Below are positions 8,774 through 17,081 of a stretch of 64,000 nucleotides of DNA, piece by piece (position 1 is the first letter of the stretch; the number at the start of each line of letters is the position of its first letter). Under the pieces are notes generated by a model. The model worked only from the letters and a program-made list of their open reading frames with translations. It was not told the origin of the DNA and searched no databases. The translations under genes and the position numbers were made by a program. This DNA comes from Nitrogeniibacter sp050293885 (GTDB lineage: Bacteria > Pseudomonadota > Gammaproteobacteria > Burkholderiales > Rhodocyclaceae): the NCBI GenBank assembly GCA_050293885.1, contig JBNKNO010000007.1, positions 1 through 64,000 on the forward strand. The letters run 5' to 3'.

Positions 8774-9574
8774 TTATTCTGTTGCCAGCAACTCCCGTAG
8801 TGCGTCCAGTAGTGCCGCCGGTGCTTCGGTCATCATGGCGTGACCGCAGTCCGGCAGAACGATAATATGCGCACCTATCGATGCGTTGGCAAGTGCGGAT
8901 TGCAGCGACGTCATGGTGTTGCGCGGCGTCATGTGGTCGTGTTCGCCGCAGATGAGCGTCGTCTTGCAGCGAATGCGAGCAGCATCTTCCAGGCCGGTGA
9001 GATAGGCGTTGCAGGCTGACAGGTCCGTATGCAGTGCTTTGCCGCCGACCCGCGCCATCATTCGTAGATTGAGGCCGGGCAGATGGAAGCCGGGCATGGC
9101 GCTTGCGCCGAGTTGGTGGCGGTGAGCAAACGACCATCGGTTGATCATCCCGTAGGCCGCTGCCGGATTGTCGCGGGAGGCCTCGAGCAGGGGGGCGGCG
9201 ACGGGCATGGGTACAGCGCTGCCGACGAGGACAAGCTGTTCGATGCGCTCGGGCGCGATCGCCGCCGCACGTAGCGCGATGAGCGAGCCCATGCTGTGCC
9301 CGACCAAAGTGACGGCGGTATCGCTGATCGTGGGCAGCCAGTCGAGCAGCCATTCGGCCATGGCCTCGATACTGGCCAGCGTTTTGCCGCCCGATCGGCC
9401 GTGGCCGGGCAGGTCGGGCGCGATGGCGTTGACGCCGTGACGGGCAAAATGCCGTACCGGAAACTGCCACACGCTGTGGTCGTGCCCGGCGCCATGAATG
9501 AACACGATCGTGCGCTGACTGCGGCGGAGCGGTTTCCCCGCGGTGAAGGCGAAGACCTCGTTTTTCTGCGTCAT
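8774..9574 (-). CDS. Alpha/beta-fold hydrolase
   Basis: A 266-residue serine hydrolase. The oxyanion HGAGHD motif is at residues 27-32, PDLPGHGRS at 53-61, the nucleophile elbow GHSMG has Ser94, and the acid and base are visible in CGEHDH and in DCGHAMM near the C-terminus. The catalytic triad is therefore complete. It begins 8 bases after the stop of the O-acetylhomoserine sulfhydrylase and is probably co-transcribed with it. An esterase acting on a small ester is possible, but the family is too broad to name a substrate. No signal peptide is present. Confidence 0.88.
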   Translation of the reverse strand: MTQKNEVFAFTAGKPLRRSQRTIVFIHGAGHDHSVWQFPVRHFARHGVNAIAPDLPGHGRSGGKTLASIEAMAEWLLDWLPTISDTAVTLVGHSMGSLIALRAAAIAPERIEQLVLVGSAVPMPVAAPLLEASRDNPAAAYGMINRWSFAHRHQLGASAMPGFHLPGLNLRMMARVGGKALHTDLSACNAYLTGLEDAARIRCKTTLICGEHDHMTPRNTMTSLQSALANASIGAHIIVLPDCGHAMMTEAPAALLDALRELLATE

Positions 9575-9582
9575 TCGCAGTG

Positions 9583-10887
9583 TCAGCGACCGGTGGCCTT
9601 GGCGGCGGCGTTCAAGCCGCGCGCCAGATCGGCGATCAGATCGTCGGTATCTTCGAGGCCGATGGAGAGGCGGACGGTGCCCTCGCCAACGCCGGCCGCG
9701 CGTAAATCGTCTGCCGACATGCGTGCGTGCGTGGTGCTGGCGGGGTGAATCACCAGTGACTTGGCGTCGCCGACGTTGGCCAGGTGCGAAAACACGCGCA
9801 GTGCGTCGATGAAGGCCGCACCAGCTGCGCGACCGCCCTCGAGTTCGAGGCTCATGATCGCGCCGGCACCGTGGGGCAACAAGCGGCGTGCCAATGCGTG
9901 GTCCGGGTGATCGTCTCGCCCGGGATAGTTGAGCGCGACGACCGTCGGCTGCTCGGCCAGATGCGCCGCAACCCGTTGCGCGTTGCGCACGTGCTGCGCC
10001 ATGCGCAACGGCAGTGTCTCGATACCTTGCAGGATCTGGAAGGCGTTCATCGGCGACAGGCAGGCGCCGAAGTCGCGCAGCCCCTCACGCCGTGCACGCA
10101 GCAAAAACGCGGCCACCGGCGACTCTTCGGCGAAGTCCATGCCATGGAATCCGTCGTAGGGCTCGGTGAGTGTCGCGAAGCGACCGCTGGCCTCCCAGTC
10201 GAAGGTGCCGCCATCGACGAGCAATCCGCCCACCGCGACGCCGTGTCCGCCCAGAAATTTGGTGGCCGAATGAATGACAAGATCGGCGCCGGCGTCGATG
10301 GGCCGTTGAAGGCACGGGGTGACCAGCGTGGCGTCGACCAGCAGCGGGAGCCCATGTTCGTGGGCAAGCTGCGCGACGCGTGGAATGTCGAGCACTTCCA
10401 ACCCGGGATTGCCCAGCGATTCGCCGAAAATGAGCGCGGTTTCAGGCCGGATGGCGGCGCGCCAGGCGTCCACATCGCGTGGATCGACAAAGGTGGTGTC
10501 GATGCCGAAGCGCGGCAGGGTGTAGCGCAGCAGGTTGTGTGAGCCGCCGTACAGCGAGCGGGAGGCGACCACGTGCCCCCCCGCGCCGGTGAGGGTGGCG
10601 ATGGCCAGATGCAGGGCGGCCTGGCCGCTGGCGGTGGCAATGGCGCCAATGCCGCCTTCGAGCGCCGCGATGCGCTCTTCGAGCACGGCGTTGGTGGGGT
10701 TCGACAACCGCGAATAGACATGTCCGGGGCGCTCCATGTTGAAGCGGCCGGCAGCCTGTTCCGCGTCGGCGAACACATAGCTGGTGGTGTAGTGGATCGG
10801 TACCGCGCGTGCGCCGTGGTCGCTGTCGGGGCTATGGCCGGCGTGGAGACTGAGCGTTGCCGGGCCAAATGGGGGGCGCTGGGTCAT
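9583..10887 (-). CDS. metY: O-acetylhomoserine sulfhydrylase (MetY-type, PLP enzyme)
   Basis: A 434-residue cytoplasmic enzyme of the Cys/Met metabolism PLP family. It is expected to make homocysteine (or methionine from methanethiol) from O-acetylhomoserine and sulfide. Signatures are YSRLSNPTNAVLEERIAALE, the ATASGQAALHLAI helix, and the PLP lysine in HSATKFLGGHG. Length and the YSR..NPT form fit MetY better than cystathionine enzymes (about 380-400 residues), but O-succinylhomoserine as substrate cannot be excluded. It lies between a DUF465 gene (10-base gap) and an alpha/beta hydrolase (8-base gap) in one probable operon. No methionine-pathway riboswitch was seen upstream. Confidence 0.85.
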   Translation of the reverse strand: MTQRPPFGPATLSLHAGHSPDSDHGARAVPIHYTTSYVFADAEQAAGRFNMERPGHVYSRLSNPTNAVLEERIAALEGGIGAIATASGQAALHLAIATLTGAGGHVVASRSLYGGSHNLLRYTLPRFGIDTTFVDPRDVDAWRAAIRPETALIFGESLGNPGLEVLDIPRVAQLAHEHGLPLLVDATLVTPCLQRPIDAGADLVIHSATKFLGGHGVAVGGLLVDGGTFDWEASGRFATLTEPYDGFHGMDFAEESPVAAFLLRARREGLRDFGACLSPMNAFQILQGIETLPLRMAQHVRNAQRVAAHLAEQPTVVALNYPGRDDHPDHALARRLLPHGAGAIMSLELEGGRAAGAAFIDALRVFSHLANVGDAKSLVIHPASTTHARMSADDLRAAGVGEGTVRLSIGLEDTDDLIADLARGLNAAAKATGR

Positions 10888-10897
10888 TCGGGTGCGC

Positions 10898-11110
10898 TCA
10901 GGCGGGCTCGGGCGGGTCGAGCTGGCGCTCGACGTAGGCGATTCGGTCCTTGAGGGCGAGTTTGCGTTTCTTGAGGCGCTTGAGCATCAGTTGATCGCCA
11001 ACCGGGTTGGTTGCCAGCTGGTCGATTGCCGTGTCGAGGTCTCGATGTTCTGCCTTGAGTGTGACAAGGGTTTCGGACCAGCCGGCGTCGTCGGTGAAAT
11101 CGTCTTGCAT
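10898..11110 (-). CDS. DUF465 (YdcH-like) small coiled-coil protein
   Basis: A 70-residue, highly charged helical protein. The core LKAEHRDLDTAIDQL followed by LKRLKKRKLALKDRI is the typical DUF465/YdcH pattern: two short helices forming a coiled-coil hairpin, found widely in proteobacteria without a known function. It is the first gene of the probable operon with metY and the alpha/beta hydrolase. The ribosome site is weak. Confidence 0.82.
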   Translation of the reverse strand: MQDDFTDDAGWSETLVTLKAEHRDLDTAIDQLATNPVGDQLMLKRLKKRKLALKDRIAYVERQLDPPEPA

Positions 11111-11292
11111 GTTTGTGTCGCGCGTTTCTCAAGCCGGCGAACAAACCGCCGTTAACAGAATCAGACCGCGGTTATGGTATGCGGTGCTCGTGGGAATGAC
11201 AACTCGCAACTGCTTGATTCTTGCCGGTTTGACCCCACTTAGACCCTGACACGGCTCATACGTATCGGGCCGAATTGATAAGGAGTCGCCTC

Positions 11293-11523
11293 ATGGAAGT
11301 CGTCTGTAATAACCCCGTGCTTTACGTGGTGGACTTTCCCGGCTTTGATGTGATCGAAGTGATCGACAAGCGGATTGGTCGCGGGACGGTATTTCGCGAT
11401 GCAGCCGCACGACGCTTCAAAGCCGAGTTGGCCGAGCTTGCAGCCTCCGAGGAGTTGGGTGATTTCGATGAGCTTCTCGATCATTACCTGAGCCTGCTCA
11501 ACCAGCCCGCCGTTTATCACTGA
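11293..11523 (+). CDS. DUF3567-type small protein
   Basis: A 76-residue cytoplasmic protein. The ATG at 11293 is chosen because an AAGGAG site lies at 11279-11284; a TTG at 11275 in the same frame lacks one. The pattern of a VVDFPGFDVIEVIDK start, a central helix pair and a C-terminal QPAVYH ending resembles the DUF3567 family, which I know from betaproteobacteria (typical ending QPVVLH). The function is unknown. It is read divergently from the DUF465-metY operon across about 180 bp, and is followed by a strong GC-rich hairpin without a U-tract. Confidence 0.7.
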   Translation: MEVVCNNPVLYVVDFPGFDVIEVIDKRIGRGTVFRDAAARRFKAELAELAASEELGDFDELLDHYLSLLNQPAVYH

Positions 11524-11527
11524 ACCC

Positions 11528-11566
11528 GAGCACGGCCCGGCGCTTGTGCGCGACCGGGCCGTGCTC
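11528..11566 (+). terminator. 13-bp GC-rich hairpin after the DUF3567 gene
   Basis: A perfect 13-bp inverted repeat (arms 11528-11540 and 11554-11566) with a 13-nt loop, 4 bases after the stop codon. There is no run of T after it, so it is either a weak or factor-assisted terminator or an mRNA-stabilising hairpin between this gene and greB. Confidence 0.5.
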
Positions 11567-11605
11567 TAACATCTGCCGCCTTCCCCTTCAGGATGACTCG
11601 CTGTT

Positions 11606-12154
11606 GTGAGCAAGGCGTTCGTCAAAGCGTCCGACGAGGACGACGATTCCCCCGAGACCCCCTCCGGCCCGGCGCCGGGTGGCCCGATTTACATGACCCG
11701 GCGCGGCTGGAATGTACTCAAGGCCGAGCTCGATCATCTGGTGCGCGACGAGCGCCCGAAGATGGTCGAAGTCGTGGCTTGGGCCGCGGGCAATGGCGAT
11801 CGATCGGAAAACGGCGATTACATCTACGGCAAGAAACGCCTGCGCGAGATCGATCGGCGCATCCGCTTTCTCATCAAACGACTCGAGAATGCCAAGGTTG
11901 TCGATCCCTCAGAGCAGCAGGAACTGGATCAGGTGTTCTTTGGCGCCACGGTGGTGATTACCGATGACGACGGCGAAACCGAAAACACCTACCAGATCGT
12001 CGGGGTCGATGAGGCCGATGCCACACAGGGGCGAATCAGCTGGATATCCCCACTGGCCAAGGCGTTGATCAAGGCGCGCGAAGGCGATGTGGTGAACTTC
12101 CAGGCGCCGTCCGGGCCGCGCGAAATCGAGATTCTGGAAGTCCGCTACGAGTGA
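11606..12154 (+). CDS. greB: Transcription elongation factor GreB
   Basis: A 182-residue factor that enters the RNA polymerase secondary channel and stimulates cleavage of backtracked RNA. The GreB signature GNGDRSENGDYIYGKKRLRE sits at the coiled-coil tip with the acidic residues needed for cleavage, and the C-terminal FKBP-like domain is complete. The start is GTG at 11606, with AGGATG upstream. An extra ~25-residue acidic/proline N-terminal stretch precedes the conserved part. An intrinsic terminator follows at 12182. Confidence 0.95.
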   Translation: MSKAFVKASDEDDDSPETPSGPAPGGPIYMTRRGWNVLKAELDHLVRDERPKMVEVVAWAAGNGDRSENGDYIYGKKRLREIDRRIRFLIKRLENAKVVDPSEQQELDQVFFGATVVITDDDGETENTYQIVGVDEADATQGRISWISPLAKALIKAREGDVVNFQAPSGPREIEILEVRYE

Positions 12155-12181
12155 GCGGCTGAACTTCTTGTGACGGCCTGT

Positions 12182-12205
12182 GCGCCCCGGTTAGGGGCGT
12201 TTTTT
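12182..12205 (+). terminator. Intrinsic terminator of greB
   Basis: Stem CGCCCC / GGGGCG (12183-12188 and 12194-12199) with a 5-nt loop and a run of six T (12200-12205). It isolates greB from htpG. Confidence 0.85.
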
Positions 12206-12215
12206 ATGGTCGCGG

Positions 12216-12242
12216 CTTGAAATTCCGGCATGTCGCCCCCAT
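12216..12242 (+). promoter_or_regulatory. Sigma32 (RpoH) heat-shock promoter of htpG
   Basis: CTTGAAA at 12216-12222, a 14-bp spacer, then CCCCAT at 12237-12242. This matches the RpoH consensus (CTTGAAA, 11-16 bp, CCCCAT). It lies 40 bp before the htpG ATG, the position expected for a heat-shock gene, and directly after the greB terminator. Confidence 0.85.
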
Positions 12243-12282
12243 CAATCAGCGATGTCACACTGGTTATTGATGGAGACGGAAC

Positions 12283-14214
12283 ATGTCCGAAGCGACACAC
12301 GCCACCGCTGAAAAGATGAACTTCCAGACCGAGGTGAAGCAGATGCTTCATCTCATGATTCATTCGCTCTATTCGAACCGCGAAATCTTCCTGCGCGAAC
12401 TGATCTCGAATGCGTCCGACGCCTGCGACAAGCTGCGTTTCGAAGCACTCGACAAGGCCGAACTGTTCGAGGGCGACGGCGAGTTGAAGATTCGCATCGA
12501 CTACGACAGCGACGCGCGTACGGTCACCGTCAGCGACAACGGCATCGGCATGAACCGCGACGAAGTGATTACCAATCTGGGCACGATCGCCAAGTCGGGC
12601 ACCAAGGAATTCTTCAGCCAACTGACCGGCGACCAAAAGAAGGACGCCAACCTCATCGGCCAGTTTGGCGTGGGCTTCTACTCCGCCTTCACCGTCGCCG
12701 ACAAGGTGACCGTGCGCACCCGTCGCGCCGGCCTTGATGCCGCCGAGGGCGTGCAGTGGGTATGCAGCATGACCGACGAGACCGCTGGCGAGTACTTCAT
12801 CGACGCGATCGAGAAGGCCGAGCGGGGGACCGAGATCACCCTGCATTTGCGCGAAGATGCGCAAGACCTCGTCAACGGCTGGCAGCTGCGCCAGCTGGTG
12901 CGCAAGTATTCCGACCACATCGTTCAGCCCATCGTGATGAAGAAGGAAGAGTGGGACGAGGAGGCCAAGGCGCAGGTCAAGCGCGATGAGGACGAAACCG
13001 TCAACCAGGCCAACGCGCTGTGGACGCGCCCGCGCAACGAGATTTCGGACGACGACTACAAGGCTTTCTACAAACACGTGGGGCACGATTTTCAGGAACC
13101 GCTGGCGTGGACTCATGCCCGGGTCGAAGGCCGCCACGAATACACCCAGCTGCTGTATGTGCCCGAGAACGCACCCTTCGATCTGTGGGATCGCAATGCC
13201 CGTCATGGCATCAAGCTGTATGTGAAGCGGGTGTTCATCATGGACGACGCCGAAAAGCTGATGCCGGCTTACCTGCGCTTTGTGCGCGGCGTGGTCGACT
13301 CGGCGGATCTGCCCTTGAACGTCTCGCGCGAAATCCTGCAGGAGTCGAAGGACATCGACACCATCCGCGCGGGCTGCACCAAGAAAGTGCTCGGCATGCT
13401 CGAAGACATGGCAAAGAACGAGGCCGAGAAATATGCCAAGTTCTGGACTGCCTTTGGCTCCGTACTGAAGGAAGGCGTGGGCGAAGACGCGGCCAACAAG
13501 GACAAGATCGCGGGTTTGCTTCGCTTTGCGTCAACGCAGGCGGATACGCCGGACCAGAGCGTCTCGCTGGCCGATTACGTCACACGCATGAAGGAAGGCC
13601 AGGACAAGATCTACTTCGTTACCGCCGAGAGCTTCAACGCCGCGAAGAACAGTCCGCATCTGGAGATCTTCCGCAAGAAGGGCATCGAGGTATTGCTGCT
13701 GTGCGATCGCATCGACGAATGGGTTATCGGCTACCTGACCGAGTTCGACGGCAAGCCGTTGCAGTCGGTCGCCAAGGGCGGGCTCGATCTGGGGGCGCTG
13801 GAAGACGAGGCCGAGAAGCAAGCGGCTGAAAAGCTGGCAGACGAGTTCAAGAGCCTGGTCGAGAAGTTCAAGAGCAGTCTTGGCGAGCGAGTGAAGGACG
13901 TGCGTGTGACCAATCGTCTGACCGATTCGCCTGCCTGCCTGGTGGCCGACGAGAACGACATGGGTATGAATTTGTCACGCATTCTCCAGGCCGCAGGCCA
14001 GAGCGCACCGATGAGCAAGCCGATTCTGGAGATCAACCCGGAGCATCCGGTCGTGAAACGCCTGGAGAGCGAGGAAGGACGATTCGACGAGTGGGCCACG
14101 GTGCTGTTCGATCAGGCGCTGCTTGCCGAAGGCGGCACGCTCGACGACCCGGCGACCTTCGTCAAGCAGATCAACGGGCTGATGCTCGCGATGCGTGAGG
14201 GCAGCGCGGACTGA
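12283..14214 (+). CDS. htpG: Molecular chaperone HtpG (Hsp90)
   Basis: A 643-residue cytosolic Hsp90 chaperone. The N-terminal GHKL ATPase domain shows NASDACDKLRFEAL (Mg/ATP Asn), DNGIGM and GQFGVGFYSAF (ATP lid region). The middle domain has the conserved FIMDDAEKLMPAYLRFVRG and LNVSREILQ blocks with the catalytic-loop Arg, and the C-terminal dimerisation domain is complete. A GGAGA site precedes the ATG. It is a single-gene unit, with a sigma32 promoter upstream and a bidirectional terminator downstream. Confidence 0.98.
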   Translation: MSEATHATAEKMNFQTEVKQMLHLMIHSLYSNREIFLRELISNASDACDKLRFEALDKAELFEGDGELKIRIDYDSDARTVTVSDNGIGMNRDEVITNLGTIAKSGTKEFFSQLTGDQKKDANLIGQFGVGFYSAFTVADKVTVRTRRAGLDAAEGVQWVCSMTDETAGEYFIDAIEKAERGTEITLHLREDAQDLVNGWQLRQLVRKYSDHIVQPIVMKKEEWDEEAKAQVKRDEDETVNQANALWTRPRNEISDDDYKAFYKHVGHDFQEPLAWTHARVEGRHEYTQLLYVPENAPFDLWDRNARHGIKLYVKRVFIMDDAEKLMPAYLRFVRGVVDSADLPLNVSREILQESKDIDTIRAGCTKKVLGMLEDMAKNEAEKYAKFWTAFGSVLKEGVGEDAANKDKIAGLLRFASTQADTPDQSVSLADYVTRMKEGQDKIYFVTAESFNAAKNSPHLEIFRKKGIEVLLLCDRIDEWVIGYLTEFDGKPLQSVAKGGLDLGALEDEAEKQAAEKLADEFKSLVEKFKSSLGERVKDVRVTNRLTDSPACLVADENDMGMNLSRILQAAGQSAPMSKPILEINPEHPVVKRLESEEGRFDEWATVLFDQALLAEGGTLDDPATFVKQINGLMLAMREGSAD

Positions 14215-14232
14215 GGATGCTGCCGCACCAAT

Positions 14233-14263
14233 AAAAAACCGCGGTTTCGACCGCGGTTTTTTT
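14233..14263. terminator. Bidirectional terminator between htpG and the ClC gene
   Basis: Arms AAACCGCGG (14236-14244) and CCGCGGTTT (14251-14259) with a 6-nt loop, A-run on the left and seven T on the right. It can serve htpG on the plus strand and the ClC gene on the minus strand. Confidence 0.88.
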
Positions 14264-14264
14264 G

Positions 14265-15815
14265 TCAGTTTGGTGGCTTGTCGGGTGTGTCGGAAGCTGC
14301 CGGCTCTGTTTCGTTAGCCGCTGACGGAATTTCTGGGAGCGGCTCCGTGTCGAGCCCGCCATGCTCTGCGCCGTCGTCTTCCATATGGAACTCGGCGTGC
14401 GGGTCCGGCATCTCGGTTTCCGGCTCCTCGTCGGGGGGCTGGTTCGCGTTCTTCAGATCGCGAGAGATGTCGCGCAGCATGCCGATGGCGAGGGCATCGT
14501 AGAGCGGTATCGGTGCCACCGATTTCGAAAAACCCTGGGAAATCACCGCCGCACCCATCAGCGGCAACAACATCTGGTGGTTGGCGGTCATCTCCATCAC
14601 GATCACCAGCGAGGTGATGGGCGATTGCGTGATCCCGGCGAGGAAGGCCACCATCCCCAGCACGAGAATGGCCGACGTGCTTTCGCCCGGCAGCAGCAGG
14701 GCAATGTTTGCGCCGATGCCGGCGCCGACCGCGAGTGCCGGGGCAAAGATGCCGCCCGGAATGCCGCTGATGAACGCCAGCCAGATCACGAAGGCCTTGG
14801 CGAACATGAAGAAGATCGGCAGGGCTTCGGCGCCTTCCAGCGCCGCCTTGGATTCCGCGTAGCCCGTCCCCCAGGTGGTGCCGCCGGAGGCCAGTCCGAC
14901 CAGCGCGGTCAGCAGCCCGCAGAGCGCGGCAAGCATAACCGGATGGGCCTTGGCCAATTCGCCGAACTTGCCCGGCAAACCACGTGAGGAAGCAATGAAT
15001 AGGCGGGTCATGAGGCCACCCGCGAGGCCACCGGCCGCGCCGCACATCAGTACCGGCCACAGGCCGTTGGGCCAACTCACCGCAGCGGGCGTCTGACCGA
15101 AATAGGTGTAGTTGCCAAGCGTCGCCAGCGAGATGAGACCGGCAAAAATGACGGCGATGAGGGTGGTGCTGGTGGCGCGGAACGCGCGATATCGCGACAA
15201 CTCCTCGATGGCAAACATGATGCCGCCGAGCGGTGTGTTGAACGCGGCGCCGACGCCGGCACCACCGCCGGCGACGATAAGGTCGCGCGTGGGGGCTATT
15301 CGGCCGTTCTTCTTTCCGCTGACCAGATTGAGAATGGCGGCGCCAACCTGCACCGTCGGGCCCTCACGGCCGATCGATGCGCCGGACAGCAAGCCGACCA
15401 GCGTCAGCGAAATCTTGGCCAGAACAATGCGCACCGACAGCAAGCGAGAACGAATGCGATTGTCATCGGTCAGCGATGCGGCAATGGCCTGTGGAATGCC
15501 GCTGCCTTCCGTGCCGGGGAAGTAGCGTCGGGTGAGCCACGCAATGAGGGCAAAACCCGCCGGTGCGATGATGAGTGTGGCCCACCAGGCGTGAAGGTAG
15601 ATCGCGCGGTGCATTTCGATCGCCAGGTCCGCGCCGATGGCGAATACCACAGCGGCGAGGCCGGCGAGCACGGTGACGCCGACAAGCAGCAGGCGTCTGC
15701 GCCAGCGGCCGGGCGAGAGCCAGGGGAGCGCGTAGCGACGCCCGCCGCGGGCGAGCTGTTTGAATGCGCGCGTATGGGCTGATGTCGTTTCGCGTGAGGC
15801 GCCGGAAGACGGCAT
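14265..15815 (-). CDS. ClC-family chloride channel/transporter
   Basis: A 516-residue inner-membrane ClC protein with no CBS domains. The three anion-path motifs are present in order: GSGIP, GREGP (with the gating glutamate) and GGIFAP. The internal glutamate pair in FAIEELSRYR corresponds to the proton glutamate of the E. coli Cl-/H+ antiporter, so antiport is more likely than a passive channel. The last ~70 residues are an acidic, Pro/Glu-rich tail unlike the family core. An Arg-rich cytosolic stretch precedes the first helix. The 170-bp region upstream (15816-15985) holds no gene. Acid resistance or charge balance is a possible role. Confidence 0.93.
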   Translation of the reverse strand: MPSSGASRETTSAHTRAFKQLARGGRRYALPWLSPGRWRRRLLLVGVTVLAGLAAVVFAIGADLAIEMHRAIYLHAWWATLIIAPAGFALIAWLTRRYFPGTEGSGIPQAIAASLTDDNRIRSRLLSVRIVLAKISLTLVGLLSGASIGREGPTVQVGAAILNLVSGKKNGRIAPTRDLIVAGGGAGVGAAFNTPLGGIMFAIEELSRYRAFRATSTTLIAVIFAGLISLATLGNYTYFGQTPAAVSWPNGLWPVLMCGAAGGLAGGLMTRLFIASSRGLPGKFGELAKAHPVMLAALCGLLTALVGLASGGTTWGTGYAESKAALEGAEALPIFFMFAKAFVIWLAFISGIPGGIFAPALAVGAGIGANIALLLPGESTSAILVLGMVAFLAGITQSPITSLVIVMEMTANHQMLLPLMGAAVISQGFSKSVAPIPLYDALAIGMLRDISRDLKNANQPPDEEPETEMPDPHAEFHMEDDGAEHGGLDTEPLPEIPSAANETEPAASDTPDKPPN

Positions 15816-15985
15816 GGGCGTAGTTCTGTTGGGCTGAAAAGCGGCTGGAATTTTTAGCTCAAGGTTATCATGCCGGGTGGTTGTAAATCATGCGGGTTTG
15901 TACGCATTTGGCGGCTTTTCAAAGAAATTCACCCGAATGCGTTGCGTTGGTGTCAATTTGGCTTGGATGGGCCGTTGCGAGTGGG

Positions 15986-16972
15986 TCAGGATTGCGCGAA
16001 AAAACGCCTTCTGGCTTGCTCGGGCATGTCCACGCCCGTCGAGTGTGCACGCTTGAGCAGCGTCCAGTAGTAGCGGTACGAGGCGCGGTCATGCAGCTTG
16101 CCCTCGTGCCGAATCGGTCCCCAGTGTGCGTCGTCCGCCGCGCACAGGATGGCATCGGCTTCGGCGACTTCCGAAAAGTCCGGTCGCATGGCCGACAGGA
16201 TTGGTTCGATCTGATTGGGGTGGATGCTCCACATGCGCAGATAACCGAATTCCCGGCGTGCTCGCAATGCGTCGTTGCGGATGATGTCGGCGTCGGCGAG
16301 TTCGGTGGTTACGTTGTGGCTCGGGATGACGCCATTGGCGAGCGCGGCCGCTGCGATTTCGCATTTTGCTCGCACGATCAGCGGGTGCTCGAACTGCCCG
16401 GGCGTGCGCATGGCCTCGCCGGGAATTGCGCCATGGTGCGCACTGACGAAGTCCATTAGCCCGAAATCGAGGCTTTCGACACCGTCGAGCGCGGCAATCT
16501 GCCAGGCTTCGCGCAAGGCGCCGTGCGTCTCGATCAGCACGTGGACGGGGAGCGCTCGACGCTGACCGTTGAACCGTTGCTGGTCACGAATGAAGGCGAT
16601 CTGGATGGCGACATCGTCAGCCGACCGGGGTTTGGGGAGCGTGAGAAAGGCGAGTCGCTCACCGGCGGCCCTGACGAGAATTTCAACATCTTGCTGCCAG
16701 TGGGGGTGGGTGATGTCGTGAATACGCGCGCCGATCCGACCGAACCGATTGGCGTCGCTCATGACCATGGCGGCCGCCATGTGAGCGTGTGCCGTTTCTT
16801 CGCCCGCTTTGGCGCCGTCCTCGCAGTCGCAGGTGATGTCAAAGACCGGGCCGAGGCGTTGCTGAAGGGCGGTTGCCTTGCCGATCAGCTTTTCGCTGCC
16901 GGCGTAGTGGTCGATGGCGGGCATCTGGGGCAGGGCGCGTTCGCCCTGAAAGAGAACCTGATCGGGATGCAT
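15986..16972 (-). CDS. HpcH/HpaI aldolase / CitE-like CoA-ester lyase (malyl-CoA lyase-like)
   Basis: A 328-residue TIM-barrel enzyme of the CitE/malyl-CoA lyase family. Seen are the N-terminal FQGERALP...HYAGSEKLI segment, DITCDCEDGAKAGEE with the metal-binding acidic residues, the VLIETHGALREAWQIA block and LDFGLMDFVSAHHG. The ATG at 16972 is preferred over one at 17008 because the family N-terminus begins there. Such proteins cleave or condense malyl-CoA or methylmalyl-CoA, or act on citryl-CoA; the substrate here is not fixed by sequence. It follows malate dehydrogenase on the same strand but is separated from it by a strong terminator, so it probably has its own expression. Confidence 0.82.
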   Translation of the reverse strand: MHPDQVLFQGERALPQMPAIDHYAGSEKLIGKATALQQRLGPVFDITCDCEDGAKAGEETAHAHMAAAMVMSDANRFGRIGARIHDITHPHWQQDVEILVRAAGERLAFLTLPKPRSADDVAIQIAFIRDQQRFNGQRRALPVHVLIETHGALREAWQIAALDGVESLDFGLMDFVSAHHGAIPGEAMRTPGQFEHPLIVRAKCEIAAAALANGVIPSHNVTTELADADIIRNDALRARREFGYLRMWSIHPNQIEPILSAMRPDFSEVAEADAILCAADDAHWGPIRHEGKLHDRASYRYYWTLLKRAHSTGVDMPEQARRRFFAQS

Positions 16973-17026
16973 GAGTTGGCCGTTCCGTGAAGTCGCGCGG
17001 CAAAGCATATCAAAGCGGGCGGGCGC

Positions 17027-17056
17027 AAAAAAACGGGAGCGTTTCCGCTCCCGTTT
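17027..17056 (-). terminator. Intrinsic terminator of mdh
   Basis: A perfect 11-bp stem (17031-17041 and 17046-17056) with a 4-nt loop, followed on the minus strand by a run of seven T. It lies 25 bases after the mdh stop. Confidence 0.88.
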
Positions 17057-17081
17057 CAGTCGATTGCTGCGGTGACCGCAA

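Noticed and set aside
11111..11292. SAM or cobalamin riboswitch before the metY operon
   Set aside because: No conserved riboswitch core was found in 182 bp; the operon starts with the DUF465 gene.
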